NCBI RefSeq assembly: GCF_001642695.1
Contig: NZ_LWCC02000005.1
Location: 4,045,458-4,085,102, forward strand
From: Streptomyces chilikensis
GTDB lineage: Bacteria; Actinomycetota; Actinomycetes; Streptomycetales; Streptomycetaceae
Length of the DNA stretch: 39,645 nucleotides
Direction of reading: 5' to 3'
Both the position numbers and the translations under genes were made by a program. Of this stretch, positions 1 through 13,666 are shown piece after piece. A model generated the notes under the pieces. The model saw only the letters and a program-made list of their open reading frames with translations, was not told the DNA's origin and did not search any database. Position 1 is the stretch's first letter. Every line of letters starts with the position of its first letter.

Positions 1-104
1 CGGATGCGGTCCCGGCACCGTCCCGTTGCCGTCTGCGGGCGACAGCCCCCTGGGCGGCGCGCGGTCGCCCCGCGGGGCGTGGCCGTCCGCGGGGGCGGGC
101 GCGG

Positions 105-671
<567 letters not shown>

Positions 672-788
672 ACGCGCCCGACCCCCGGGGGGTCACGGTC
701 GCGGGGGCGCTCGGCGCCCACCGCGCGCCCCGGCGCCGCCGCACGCGCGGGCGGTCCACCGCGTCGCCCCGGACCTCCCGCGGCCTCC

Positions 789-794
789 TAGACT
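789..794 (+). promoter_or_regulatory. Candidate -10 element (TAGACT) for fmt
   Basis: TAGACT fits the actinobacterial TANNNT -10 pattern and would place the transcription start about 38 bases upstream of the fmt ATG. No convincing -35 is seen. Confidence 0.4.
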
Positions 795-838
795 GGTGCG
801 CCGCCCGCATCCCCGCCCCGAGAGGCCCGACACCACCC

Positions 839-1771
839 ATGAAGCTCGTCTTCGCAGGCACCCCCGAGGTCGCCCTCCCCGCCCTGGACGCACTGATCGC
901 CTCCGGGCGGCACGAGGTGGCCGCCGTCGTCACCCGCCCCGACGCGCCCGCCGGACGGGGCCGCCGGCTGGTGGCGAGCCCGGTGGCCGAGCGGGCCGAG
1001 GAGGCCGGCATCGAGGTGCTCAAGCCCGCCACCCCGCGCGACGAGGCGTTCCTCGCCCGGCTGCGCGAGATCGCCCCGGACTGCTGCCCGGTGGTGGCCT
1101 ACGGCGCCCTGCTGCCCCGCGTCGCCCTCGACGTCCCCGCCCGCGGCTGGGTGAACCTGCACTTCTCGCTGCTGCCCGCCTGGCGCGGCGCCGCCCCCGT
1201 GCAGCACGCCGTGATGGCCGGCGACGAGATCACCGGCGCCTCCACCTTCCAGATCGAGGAGGGCCTGGACTCCGGACCGGTGTACGGCACCGTCACCGAG
1301 TCGGTCCGCGCCACCGACACCGCCGGCGACCTGCTCACCCGGCTCTCGCTGGCCGGCGCCGGGCTGCTGGCCGCCACCATGGACGGCATCGAGGACGGCT
1401 CCCTGCGGCCCGTTCCGCAGCCCGCCGACGGCATCAGCCTCGCGCCGAAGATCACGGTGGAGGACGCGCGCGTCGACTGGGCCGCCCCCGCCCTGCGCGT
1501 GGACCGGGTGGTGCGCGGCTGCAACCCCGCGCCCGGCGCCTGGACCACCTTCCGCGGCGAGCGGCTGAAGCTGACCCAGACCGCCCTGGTCGCCGACCGG
1601 ACCGACCTGGCGCCCGGCGAGATCGCGGCGGCCAAGAACAACGTGTACGTCGGCACCGGCTCGCACGCCGTCGAGCTGATGTGGGTGCGCCCCCAGGGCA
1701 AGAAGCCGATGCGCGCCGCCGACTGGGCGCGCGGGGCGCGGATCGCGGCCGGGGAGACGCTGGGCGGCTGA
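839..1771 (+). CDS. fmt: Methionyl-tRNA formyltransferase
   Basis: It transfers a formyl group from 10-formyl-tetrahydrofolate to Met-tRNA(fMet) in the cytoplasm, giving the initiator tRNA. The 310-residue product has the usual family length and start ([16 protein letters not shown]). The formyltransferase core carries N106 and H108 in [16 protein letters not shown] and D144 in [10 protein letters not shown], matching the Asn-His-Asp catalytic set of the family. A C-terminal domain follows from about residue 200. ATG 839 was chosen because the family N-terminus begins there; upstream in-frame sequence does not look like protein. It is followed 130 bp later by rsmB on the same strand, a common actinobacterial arrangement. 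Confidence 0.97.
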   Translation: MKLVFAGTPEVALPALDALIASGRHEVAAVVTRPDAPAGRGRRLVASPVAERAEEAGIEVLKPATPRDEAFLARLREIAPDCCPVVAYGALLPRVALDVPARGWVNLHFSLLPAWRGAAPVQHAVMAGDEITGASTFQIEEGLDSGPVYGTVTESVRATDTAGDLLTRLSLAGAGLLAATMDGIEDGSLRPVPQPADGISLAPKITVEDARVDWAAPALRVDRVVRGCNPAPGAWTTFRGERLKLTQTALVADRTDLAPGEIAAAKNNVYVGTGSHAVELMWVRPQGKKPMRAADWARGARIAAGETLGG

Positions 1772-1783
1772 GACCGGGCGGGG

Positions 1784-1812
1784 CCGGAGCGGGCCGGACC
1801 GGAGCGGGCCGG
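1784..1812 (+). repeat. Short tandem direct repeat
   Basis: CCGGAGCGGGCCGG occurs twice back to back (1784 and 1799) in the fmt-rsmB gap. It is probably low-complexity GC sequence and I see no evident function. Confidence 0.4.
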
Positions 1813-1838
1813 GCGGCCGGGGGCGGCGCGGCGGGACG

Positions 1839-1844
1839 TAGTCT
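1839..1844 (+). promoter_or_regulatory. Candidate -10 element (TAGTCT) for rsmB
   Basis: TAGTCT lies 58 bases upstream of the rsmB GTG. It would let rsmB be transcribed separately from fmt. The assignment is by consensus only. Confidence 0.35.
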
Positions 1845-1901
1845 GGGGAGGTATCACCCCTTCTTCGATTCTCGATCTCTGCGATCCGGAGCACCTTTTT
1901 C

Positions 1902-3332
1902 GTGAGCGACCCCTCCCGCCGGCCCCGCAAGCCCGCCAAGCCGTACCGCCGGCCCCAGAAGGACCCGGTCCGCATCCTCGCCTTCGAGGCGCTGCGCGCC
2001 GTCGACGAACGGGACGCGTACGCCAACCTGGTCCTGCCGCCGCTGCTGCGCAAGGCCCGGGAGAAGGGCGGCTTCGAGGGCCGAGACGCCGCGCTCGCCA
2101 CCGAACTGGTCTACGGGACGCTGCGCCGCCAGGGCACCTACGACGCGATCATCGCCGACTGCGTCGACCGGCCGCTGCGCGAGGTGGACCCGCCGGTGCT
2201 CGACGTGCTCGCCCTCGGCGCGCACCAGCTCCTCGGCACCCGCATCCCGCCGCACGCCGCCGTCTCCGCCACCGTGGAACTGGCCCGGGTGGTGCTCGGC
2301 GACGGCAGGGCCAAGTTCGTCAACGCCGTCCTGCGCAAGATCGCCCGGCACGACCTGGACGCCTGGCTGGAGCGCGTCGCCCCGCCGTACGACGAGGACC
2401 CCGAGGACCACCTCGCGGTCGTCCACTCCCACCCGCGCTGGGTGGTCTCCTCGCTGTGGGACTCGCTGGGCGGCGGCCGGGCCGGGGTGGAGGAGCTGCT
2501 GGCGGCGGACAACGAGCGGCCCGCGGTGACCCTCGTGGCGCGCCCCGGGCGGGCCACCGCCGCGGAGCTGCTGGAGTCGCTGGGCGAGGAGGCCGCGGCG
2601 CCCGGACGCTGGTCCCCCTACGCGGTCCGGCTGACCGAGGGCGGCGAACCCGGTGCGGTGGAGGCGGTCCGCGAGGGCCGCGCCGGCGTCCAGGACGAGG
2701 GCAGCCAGCTGGTCGCCCTGGCCCTGGCCGCCGCGCCGCTGGAAGGTCCCGACAAGGCGTGGCTGGACGGCTGCGCGGGCCCCGGCGGCAAGGCGGCGCT
2801 GCTCGCCGGACTGGCCGCCGAGCGCGGCGCCGTGCTGCTCGCCTCGGAGAAGCAGCCGCACCGCGCCGGGCTGGTGGCGCGCGCGCTGGAGGGCAACCCC
2901 GGTCCGTACCAGGTGATCGCGGCCGACGGGACGCGGCCGCCGTGGCGGCCCGGCTCGTTCGACCGGGTCCTGATGGACGTGCCGTGCACCGGCCTGGGGG
3001 CGCTGCGGCGCCGGCCCGAGGCGCGGTGGCGGCGCCGGCCCGAGGACCTGGACGGGTTCGCGCCGCTGCAGCGGGCGCTGCTGCGCACGGCGCTGGACTC
3101 GGTGCGGGTCGGCGGGGTCGTCGGATACGTGACCTGCTCGCCGCACCTGGCCGAGACCCGGGCCGTCGTCCACGACGTCCTCAAGCAGCGCGACGGCGAG
3201 GCGGAACTCCTCGACGCGCGGCCCCTGCTGCCCGGCGTGCCGGACCTGGGGGAGGGGCCCGACGTGCAGCTCTGGCCGCATCTGCACGGCACCGACGCCA
3301 TGTACCTGGCGCTCTTCCGCCGCCTGCGGTGA
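1902..3332 (+). CDS. rsmB: 16S rRNA (cytosine(967)-C(5))-methyltransferase
   Basis: It methylates C5 of cytosine 967 of 16S rRNA using S-adenosylmethionine. The 476-residue protein starts with a basic tail, then a NusB-like RNA-binding domain (about residues 20-160), then a Rossmann methyltransferase domain with the SAM motif [14 protein letters not shown] (about residue 290). The two cysteines of m5C RNA methyltransferases are present: C362 in DVPCTG and C412 in YVTCS, 50 residues apart as I recall for E. coli RsmB. GTG 1902 is preceded by GGAG at about 12 bases. A 13-bp hairpin lies directly after the stop. Confidence 0.96.
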   Translation: MSDPSRRPRKPAKPYRRPQKDPVRILAFEALRAVDERDAYANLVLPPLLRKAREKGGFEGRDAALATELVYGTLRRQGTYDAIIADCVDRPLREVDPPVLDVLALGAHQLLGTRIPPHAAVSATVELARVVLGDGRAKFVNAVLRKIARHDLDAWLERVAPPYDEDPEDHLAVVHSHPRWVVSSLWDSLGGGRAGVEELLAADNERPAVTLVARPGRATAAELLESLGEEAAAPGRWSPYAVRLTEGGEPGAVEAVREGRAGVQDEGSQLVALALAAAPLEGPDKAWLDGCAGPGGKAALLAGLAAERGAVLLASEKQPHRAGLVARALEGNPGPYQVIAADGTRPPWRPGSFDRVLMDVPCTGLGALRRRPEARWRRRPEDLDGFAPLQRALLRTALDSVRVGGVVGYVTCSPHLAETRAVVHDVLKQRDGEAELLDARPLLPGVPDLGEGPDVQLWPHLHGTDAMYLALFRRLR

Positions 3333-3339
3333 CGACCGC

Positions 3340-3371
3340 GGACGGGGCGCGGCCCGGACCGCGCCCCGTCC
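3340..3371 (+). terminator. Hairpin terminator after rsmB
   Basis: A perfect 13-bp GC stem (3340-3352 with 3359-3371) and a 6-base loop start 8 bases after the rsmB stop. There is no T-run, which is usual in Streptomyces. Confidence 0.7.
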
Positions 3372-3429
3372 GGCCGCCCGGGCGGAAAACAGGGGGCACC
3401 CGGATGCCCCCGAAAGGTCTGCGCCATGG

Positions 3430-3435
3430 CAGGCT
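3430..3435 (+). promoter_or_regulatory. Candidate leaderless -10 (CAGGCT) for rpe
   Basis: CAGGCT ends exactly 6 bases before ATG 3442, and no ribosome-binding site precedes that ATG. This is the spacing expected if transcription begins at the A of the start codon. Confidence 0.4.
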
Positions 3436-3441
3436 GTGAGC

Positions 3442-4128
3442 ATGGCCGTGCAGATCAACCCGAGCATCCTCTCCGCCGACTTCGCGCGCCTCGCCGACGA
3501 GGCGGAGGCGGTCGCGGGGGCCGACTGGCTCCACGTCGACGTGATGGACAACCACTTCGTGCCCAACCTGACCCTCGGCGTGCCGGTGGTCGAGTCCCTG
3601 GCGCGGGCGACCGACACCCCGCTGGACTGTCATCTGATGATCGAGCAGCCGGACCGCTGGGCTCCGCAGTACGTCGAGGCCGGGGCCGGGTCGGTCACCT
3701 TCCACGTGGAGGCGGCCGCCGCGCCGGTCCGGCTCGCGCGGGAGATCCGCGCCAAGGGCGCCCGCGCCTCCATGGCACTGCGTCCGGCCACGCCGATCGA
3801 GCCCTACGAGGACCTCCTCCCCGAGCTCGACATGCTGCTGATCATGACGGTCGAGCCGGGCTTCGGCGGTCAGGCGTTCCTCGACATCATGCTGCCGAAG
3901 ATCCGCCGCACCCGTGAGCTGATCTCCAAGCACGGCCTGGAGCTCTGGCTGCAGATCGACGGCGGCGTCTCGGAGGCCACCATCGAGCGCTGCGCCGAGG
4001 CGGGCGCGGACGTGTTCGTGGCGGGCTCCGCGGTGTACGGCGCGCAGGACCCGGCCGAGGCGGTCCGCGCGCTGCGGGCGAAGGCGGAGTCGGCCACCGC
4101 CTCCGCCTCCTGGGCGTGCGCCCACTGA
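3442..4128 (+). CDS. rpe: Ribulose-phosphate 3-epimerase
   Basis: It interconverts ribulose 5-phosphate and xylulose 5-phosphate in the pentose phosphate pathway. The 228-residue TIM-barrel protein begins [17 protein letters not shown]. The metal-ligand set is visible: H31 and D33 in [11 protein letters not shown]64 in CHLMIE and D173 in [16 protein letters not shown] is the family's phosphate-loop motif. ATG 3442 is preferred over GTG 3436 because the family N-terminus fits and a -10-like hexamer lies 6 bases upstream. The C-terminal 20 residues are an Ala/Ser-rich extension beyond the barrel. It stands alone between terminator-like hairpins rather than in an obvious operon. Confidence 0.96.
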   Translation: MAVQINPSILSADFARLADEAEAVAGADWLHVDVMDNHFVPNLTLGVPVVESLARATDTPLDCHLMIEQPDRWAPQYVEAGAGSVTFHVEAAAAPVRLAREIRAKGARASMALRPATPIEPYEDLLPELDMLLIMTVEPGFGGQAFLDIMLPKIRRTRELISKHGLELWLQIDGGVSEATIERCAEAGADVFVAGSAVYGAQDPAEAVRALRAKAESATASASWACAH

Positions 4129-4259
4129 GCGCGGACGCCCTGCCCGGCGGAAGCCAGGCCAACAGAAAGTGAACGACGCCGATCGAGGCGGACCCGCCCT
4201 GCCACATCTGCGAGGATGGACGGCAGGTCCAAGATGTGAACAGCAGTGAGGAGAGCGCC

Positions 4260-5279
4260 GTGTCGGGTATGTCGGCGGGCCGGTCAGCCATGCGGATGGG
4301 TCCCGCTGAGCTGGTGCAGGCGGCGGCCATGGCCCGCCGCTTCTACCTCGAGGGGAAGTCCAAGATCCAGATCGCCGAGGAGTTCGGCGTGAGCCGCTTC
4401 AAGGTGGCGCGGGTCCTGGAGACCGCCCTCGAGAGGGACCTCGTGCGGATCGAGATCCGTGTCCCGGCCGAGCTGGACGCCGAGCGCTCCGACGCGCTCC
4501 GCGCCCGGTACGGCCTGCGGCACGCCGTCGTGGTCGAGTCCCCCGCCGAGGCACAGGACTCCCCGGACCCGGAGAACCTCGGCGAGGTCGCCGCGGACCT
4601 CCTCGGCGAGCTGGTCGACGAGGGGGACGTCCTGGGGCTGGCCTGGGGCCGGTCCACCATCCACATGGCGGTGGCGCTCAACAAGCTGCCGCAGTGCACG
4701 GTGGTCCAGCTGACGGGCGTCTACGACGCCGGGACCGCCGAGCGCGGCTCGGTGGAGGCGGTGCGGCGCGCCGCACAGGTGTCGGGCGGCGACGCCCACC
4801 CCATCTACGCGCCGATGCTGCTGCCCGACGCGGCCACCGCGGCGGCGCTGCGCAACCAGACGGGGATCGCCCGCGCCTTCGAGTACTTCGACAAGGTCAC
4901 CGTCGCCTGCGTCTCCATCGGTTCCTGGGACCCGGGCGTCTCCACGGTGCACGACATGCTCAGCGACGAGGAGCGGGAGCACTACGCCTCGCTGGGCGTC
5001 GCGGCGGAGATGTCGGCGCACCTCTTCGACGCGCAGGGCCGGCGGGTGGGCCGGGACCTGGGGGAGCGGTGCATCACGGTGAAGGCGGAGCAGCTGCGCC
5101 GCATCCCCGAGGTGGTCGCCATCGCCGGAGGCGCCCGCAAGGGCGCCGCGATCGACGCGGTGCTGCGGTCGGGCCTGGTCACCAGCCTGGTGACCGACAC
5201 CTCGGCCGCCGACTACCTGCTGGCCGCGGGCCCGGCGCCCGCTCCCGCCCTCAACCGGGCCGATCCGGACGGCATGTGA
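4260..5279 (+). CDS. SorC/DeoR-type sugar-binding transcriptional regulator
   Basis: This is a 339-residue regulator. An N-terminal helix-turn-helix (YLEGKSKIQIAEEFGVSRFK, about residues 29-48) is followed by a SorC effector domain with VLGLAWGRSTIHMAVAL (about residues 125-142) and the C-terminal IAGGARKGAAIDAVLRSGLV. Family members bind phosphorylated sugars and control sugar catabolic genes; the ligand here is unknown. GTG 4260 was chosen because GGAG sits 6 bases upstream. An in-frame GTG at 4236 would add eight residues (MNSSEESA) and is a credible alternative. It follows rpe by 131 bp, so a pentose-phosphate ligand is conceivable but only inferred. Confidence 0.9.
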   Translation: MSGMSAGRSAMRMGPAELVQAAAMARRFYLEGKSKIQIAEEFGVSRFKVARVLETALERDLVRIEIRVPAELDAERSDALRARYGLRHAVVVESPAEAQDSPDPENLGEVAADLLGELVDEGDVLGLAWGRSTIHMAVALNKLPQCTVVQLTGVYDAGTAERGSVEAVRRAAQVSGGDAHPIYAPMLLPDAATAAALRNQTGIARAFEYFDKVTVACVSIGSWDPGVSTVHDMLSDEEREHYASLGVAAEMSAHLFDAQGRRVGRDLGERCITVKAEQLRRIPEVVAIAGGARKGAAIDAVLRSGLVTSLVTDTSAADYLLAAGPAPAPALNRADPDGM

Positions 5280-5321
5280 CGTCCCCTCGGCCGGTCCGGC
5301 GGAATCCGGCCGGTCCCTCCG

Positions 5322-5348
5322 ACGGCCCGCGCCCCCGGCGCGGGCCGT
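5322..5348 (+). terminator. Hairpin terminator after the SorC regulator
   Basis: A perfect 12-bp stem (5322-5333 with 5337-5348) has a 3-base loop. It lies 43 bases after the stop and is preceded by a weaker GGCCGG inverted repeat. Confidence 0.65.
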
Positions 5349-5403
5349 TCGCGTTCCCCGGGCCCGCCGCGCCGTCCTGCGAAGACGGATCCGCGCTCTC
5401 CCG

Positions 5404-5436
5404 GTGCGGGCCGGCGTTTTCGGGCCGGCTCCGCAC
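5404..5436. other. Second hairpin in the 5349-5591 intergenic region
   Basis: GTGCGGGCCGGC (5404-5415) pairs with GCCGGC-T-CCGCAC (5424-5436), a 12-bp stem with one bulge and a loop containing TTTT. It may be a further terminator or part of the leader of the protease gene. Apart from a CGTGCACG palindrome at 5465-5472 I see nothing else clear in this gap. Confidence 0.4.
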
Positions 5437-5591
5437 GGAAGGCGCATTCCCGTCCTTGTGCCGTCGTGCACGTGATCCAAGAATGGCCCGGTCGCCGGGC
5501 CCGTGGCTGCCCGGCTCCGGCGTTCCGTCACTCAGCACGACTGCAGCGAGTCGGGGCGGGAGATCCCCGCCGTACGTGGGATGGAGACCTG

Positions 5592-10869
<5,278 letters not shown>

Positions 10870-10882
10870 TCTGTTCTACTGC

Positions 10883-10901
10883 CCGTACAGACCTCGTACG
10901 G
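10883..10901. promoter_or_regulatory. Inverted repeat CCGTAC-N7-GTACGG upstream of the Lrp gene
   Basis: Perfect 6-base arms with a 7-base spacer end 16 bases before the Lrp start. Position and symmetry suit an autoregulatory operator. It could also act as a short terminator stem for guaB1. Confidence 0.4.
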
Positions 10902-10917
10902 AAGTGATCCACCCGCC

Positions 10918-11382
10918 TTGCTGAACGAGCTCGACGAACGCATCGTGCGCGCCCTCGCCGAGGACGCGCGCCGGTCCTACGCCGACATCGGCCAGATGGT
11001 CGGCCTGTCCGCGCCCGCCGTGAAACGGCGGGTGGACCGGCTGCGGGCGACCGGGGTGATCACCGGTTTCACGGTCCGCGTGGAACCGGCCGCGCTCGGC
11101 TGGTCCACCGAGGGCCTGGTCGAGATCTACTGCCGGGGCAACACCTCGCCGGAGACCATCCGGCGCGGCCTGGAGCGTTATCCCGAGGTCGTGTCCGCCT
11201 CCACCGTCACGGGGGAGGCGGACGCGGTGGTACAGGTGTTCGCCGCGGACATGCGCCACTTCGAGCAGGTGCTGGAACGGATCGCCGGGGAGCCGTTCGT
11301 CGAGCGGACCAAATCGGTCCTGGTCCTCTCCCCGCTGCTGCGGCGCTTCTCCGGCGGATCCGGGCTACCCTCGACGGTATGA
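10918..11382 (+). CDS. Lrp/AsnC family transcriptional regulator
   Basis: This 154-residue regulator has an N-terminal AsnC-type winged helix (LDERIVRALAEDARRSYADI, with VGLSAPAVKRRVDRLRATGV as recognition region, about residues 5-48) and a C-terminal RAM ligand domain (about 65-140) that binds amino acids and forms dimers to hexadecamers. The start is TTG 10918, since translation from there gives the normal family N-terminus; GGAAG lies about 13 bases upstream, which is long. The stop TGA overlaps the ATG at 11379 by 4 bases (ATGA), implying translational coupling to the next reading frame. Its neighbours (MFS exporter, amidase, amino-acid oxidase) suggest it senses an aromatic amino acid. 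That ligand is inferred. Confidence 0.88.
   Translation: MLNELDERIVRALAEDARRSYADIGQMVGLSAPAVKRRVDRLRATGVITGFTVRVEPAALGWSTEGLVEIYCRGNTSPETIRRGLERYPEVVSASTVTGEADAVVQVFAADMRHFEQVLERIAGEPFVERTKSVLVLSPLLRRFSGGSGLPSTV
11366..11371 (+). promoter_or_regulatory. Candidate leaderless -10 (TACCCT) inside the 3' end of the Lrp gene
   Basis: TACCCT lies 7 bases before the ATG at 11379. This would allow the mini-ORF and MFS gene to be transcribed independently of the Lrp gene, starting at or next to the ATG. No good -35 is visible. Confidence 0.4.
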
Positions 11383-11399
11383 AGCGCCGACGACACTGA
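11379..11399 (+). CDS. Six-codon mini-ORF (MKRRRH) before the MFS gene
   Basis: ATG AAG CGC CGA CGA CAC TGA reads Met-Lys-Arg-Arg-Arg-His-stop. Its ATG overlaps the stop of the Lrp gene (ATGA), and it is in the same frame as the downstream transporter. After the TGA the frame stays open and encodes a plausible transporter N-terminus. There are three readings: a regulatory leader peptide with an Arg run, an in-frame UGA (followed by C) that is read through, or a nonsense mutation or sequence error at codon 7 of the MFS gene. The sequence alone does not decide between them. Confidence 0.45.
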   Translation: MKRRRH

Positions 11400-11419
11400 C
11401 CTTCCGACGCCGCGGGTGA

Positions 11420-11439
11420 CCGCCGTCGCCTGACGGCGG
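11420..11439 (+). promoter_or_regulatory. Perfect 8-bp hairpin between mini-ORF and MFS coding start
   Basis: CCGCCGTC (11420-11427) pairs with GACGGCGG (11432-11439) across loop GCCT. It lies 20 bases after the mini-ORF stop and covers the region where transporter homology begins. It could block initiation or act as an attenuator. Confidence 0.45.
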
Positions 11440-11486
11440 CGCTGTACGGCCACTCCTTCCTGGGCGACTGCGTCGCCCTCTACCCG

Positions 11487-12569
11487 GTGTACGCGCTGCT
11501 CCTCGCCGACACCGGACTGTCCGTGGGACAGATCTCCTCGCTCTTCACGCTGTGGTCGGTGACCGGCGTCCTCGCCGAGGTGCCGTCCGGAGCCTGGGCG
11601 GACGCGCACTCCCGCCGCGCCGCGCTGCGCGCGGGACCGCTGCTGACCGCCGCGGGCTTCGCGCTGTGGGTCTGGGCGCCCTCCTACTGGTCCTTCGCCG
11701 CCGGGTTCGCGCTGTGGGGGCTGGGCGGAGCGCTCGCCTCGGGGGCGCTGGAGGCGCTGGTGCACGACGAACTGGCGCGCACCGGCGCGGTGGCGAGGTA
11801 CCCGGCGGTGATGGGGCGGGCCCGGACGGCGGAGACGCTCGGCGTCGTCGCCTCCATGGCGGCGGCCGGGCCGCTGCTGGAGGCGGGCGGATACACGCTG
11901 GTCGGCCTGGTGTCGGTCGGCGCGTGCGTGCTGGCGGCCGGGGCCGCGCACGTGATGCCGGAGCACCGGGGTCCCGGTGACGGACCCCACGAGGCCGACG
12001 GGGCCGACGAGCCCGACGGGGCCGGCGCGTCCCGGGTACGGCCCGCACGGTGGCCGGCCGGCGCGCTGCTGCTGGTGCCTGCGGTGGCCGGCGTGTGGGG
12101 CGCGCTCGACGAGTACACGCCGCTGCTGGTCCGCGAGGCGGGGGCGGGGGACGGACAGGTCTCCTGGTACCTGCTGGTGATCTGGGCCGGCGCGGCGGCC
12201 GGAGGGCTGCTCGCCGGGCCGGCGGAGCGGTGGTGCGGCAGGCGCGGCCTGGCCCTGCTGCTGGTGGTCTCGGCGGCGTCGCTGGCCCAGGGCGCGCTCC
12301 TCGGCGCCCCGCTCGCCGTGGCGGCGCTGGTGGGGCTCGCGTTCGCCGGGTTCCAGCTGGCCACGGTGCTGGCGGACGCGCGGCTGCAGCGGGCGGTCCG
12401 CGGGCCCGGACGGGCGACGGTCACCTCCGTCGCGGGGATGGGCACCGACCTCGCGGTCGTGGCGGCGTACGGCGCCTACGGGGCGCTCGGCGCCTCGCAC
12501 GGCCTCACGTTCGCGGTCCTCGCGTCCGCCTACGCCGTCCCGGCCGCGTTCCTCCTCCTGCGCCGCTGA
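11487..12569 (+). CDS. MFS transporter (5' end uncertain)
   Basis: This is a major facilitator with about 11-12 hydrophobic helices. The loop after helix 2 carries the family signature LAEVPSGAWADAHSRRAALR, where related drug/proton antiporters read LLEVPSG..AD..SRR. GTG 11487 is the first ordinary start codon, giving 360 residues. However, the open frame upstream to 11400 encodes RRRLTAALYGHSFLGDCVAL, which looks like the natural start of helix 1, so the true protein likely begins near 11379-11430. The only in-frame ATG upstream (11379) is cut off by a TGA at codon 7. The middle loop is acidic (DGPHEADGADEPDGAG). The substrate is unknown; context suggests an amino acid, arylacetate or drug. 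Confidence 0.8.
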   Translation: MYALLLADTGLSVGQISSLFTLWSVTGVLAEVPSGAWADAHSRRAALRAGPLLTAAGFALWVWAPSYWSFAAGFALWGLGGALASGALEALVHDELARTGAVARYPAVMGRARTAETLGVVASMAAAGPLLEAGGYTLVGLVSVGACVLAAGAAHVMPEHRGPGDGPHEADGADEPDGAGASRVRPARWPAGALLLVPAVAGVWGALDEYTPLLVREAGAGDGQVSWYLLVIWAGAAAGGLLAGPAERWCGRRGLALLLVVSAASLAQGALLGAPLAVAALVGLAFAGFQLATVLADARLQRAVRGPGRATVTSVAGMGTDLAVVAAYGAYGALGASHGLTFAVLASAYAVPAAFLLLRR

Positions 12570-12619
12570 GCCCGGCGGCGCGCGCCCGGCGCCCCCGCGG
12601 CACGGGCCGGCGGCGGGGG

Positions 12620-12684
12620 CGCAACGAATCGACGCCGCGGGGCGCGAGCGCGCAACGTTTCGGGTGGTTGTCCGCAACGGATGC
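12620..12684 (+). promoter_or_regulatory. Three direct repeats of CGCAACGNNTNG spaced about 31 and 22 bp
   Basis: CGCAACGAATCG (12620), CGCAACGTTTCG (12651) and CGCAACGGATGC (12673) share the CGCAACG core. The 31- and 22-bp offsets are close to three and two turns of DNA, so the sites face the same side of the helix. They sit just upstream of the promoter of the amidase-oxidase pair. A multimeric regulator such as the nearby Lrp protein is a natural candidate, by inference. Confidence 0.5.
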
Positions 12685-12687
12685 GTA

Positions 12688-12717
12688 TTGTCCGCCCCGT
12701 CGCCGCCACCGTACTGT
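12688..12717 (+). promoter_or_regulatory. Candidate promoter TTGTCC-N18-TACTGT for amidase-oxidase pair
   Basis: The -35-like TTGTCC is at 12688-12693 and the -10-like TACTGT at 12712-12717, putting transcription start about 45 bases before the amidase ATG. TTGTCCGC also occurs 20 bases earlier (12668), inside the repeat array. Confidence 0.4.
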
Positions 12718-12770
12718 CGTGGCGCGGCGAAACCGCAGCTCATCCACCCCTTCCCGCCGGAGACCCCGAC

Positions 12771-13568
12771 ATGCGCACCGCCCTGCTCCAAAGCTCCGGC
12801 CGTCCTGGCGAGGTCGGGGCGAACATCGCCGCCCTCGACGCCGCGGCCGCCCGCGCCGCCCGCGCGGGGGCGGAACTGATCACCGCGCCGGAGATGTTCC
12901 TGACCGGCTACGCCGTCGGCGACGCCGTCCCCCGCCTCGCCGAGCCCGCGGACGGGCCGTCCGCCGAGGCGCTCGCCGCCGTCGCGGCCCGGCACGGCAT
13001 CGCGATCGCCTACGGCTACCCCGAGCGGGACGGCGGAACGGTCCACAACTCGGCCCGGCTGATCGCCGCCGACGGGACGCCGCTGGCCAACTACCGCAAG
13101 ACCCACCTCTACGGCGACTTCGAGCGCGCCCTGTTCACCCCCGGCGAGGACCCCGTCGTCCAGGCCCGGCTCGGCGACCTCACCGTCGGGCTGCTGATCT
13201 GCTACGACGTGGAGTTCCCGGAGAACACCCGCGCCCACGCCCTGGCCGGCACCGACCTCCTGCTGGTCCCCACCGCCCTGATGCACCCGTACCGGTTCGT
13301 CGCCGAATCCCTGGTCCCGGTGCGGGCGTTCGAGAACCAGATGTACGTCGCCTACGTCAACCGCTGCGGCCGGGAAGGGGAGTTCGACTTCGTCGGCCTC
13401 TCCACGCTGGCCGGGCCCGACGGCGTCGCCACCGCCCGTGCCGGGCAGCGCGAGGAGCTCCTCCTCGCGGAGGTCGACCCGCTGCTCCCGGCCGCCTCCC
13501 GGCAGGCGAACCCGTACCTCCGGGACCGCCGCCCGGGCCTCTACGGCCCGCTCGCCGGATCCGCCTGA
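12771..13568 (+). CDS. Carbon-nitrogen hydrolase (nitrilase superfamily amidase)
   Basis: This 265-residue cytoplasmic hydrolase has the nitrilase-superfamily triad: E41 in TAPEMFLTGY, K110 in YRKTHLYG and C144 in LLICYDVEFPE. These enzymes cleave amide or nitrile C-N bonds through a thioester on the cysteine. CYDVEFPE rather than the CWE signature of true nitrilases points to an amidase or carbamoylase. ATG 12771 starts the family N-terminus (MRTALLQSS) with GGAG about 8-9 bases upstream. The next gene, 98 bp downstream, encodes an amino-acid 2-monooxygenase-like flavoenzyme whose product would be an amide. Hydrolysis of arylacetamides to arylacetates is therefore the inferred role; general aliphatic amidase activity is an alternative. 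Confidence 0.92.
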   Translation: MRTALLQSSGRPGEVGANIAALDAAAARAARAGAELITAPEMFLTGYAVGDAVPRLAEPADGPSAEALAAVAARHGIAIAYGYPERDGGTVHNSARLIAADGTPLANYRKTHLYGDFERALFTPGEDPVVQARLGDLTVGLLICYDVEFPENTRAHALAGTDLLLVPTALMHPYRFVAESLVPVRAFENQMYVAYVNRCGREGEFDFVGLSTLAGPDGVATARAGQREELLLAEVDPLLPAASRQANPYLRDRRPGLYGPLAGSA

Positions 13569-13586
13569 ACCGGCCGCCCCGCCCGG

Positions 13587-13644
13587 ACCCGGCCACCCCT
13601 CCCCGCCCCGACCCGGCCGCCCCTCCCCGCCCCGACCCGCCCGC
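13587..13644 (+). repeat. 24-bp tandem repeat, 2.4 copies
   Basis: Units at 13587-13610 and 13611-13634 differ at one base, and a third partial unit runs to 13644. They are C-rich and fill most of the gap between the amidase and oxidase genes. Confidence 0.7.
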
Positions 13645-13666
13645 ATCCCCAGGAGTCCGTACCCCG

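Noticed and set aside
1-104. Open frames at the left edge of the window
   Set aside because: They are Arg/Gly-rich frames without a ribosome-binding site or motif. I see no gene in this stretch downstream of the HTH gene.
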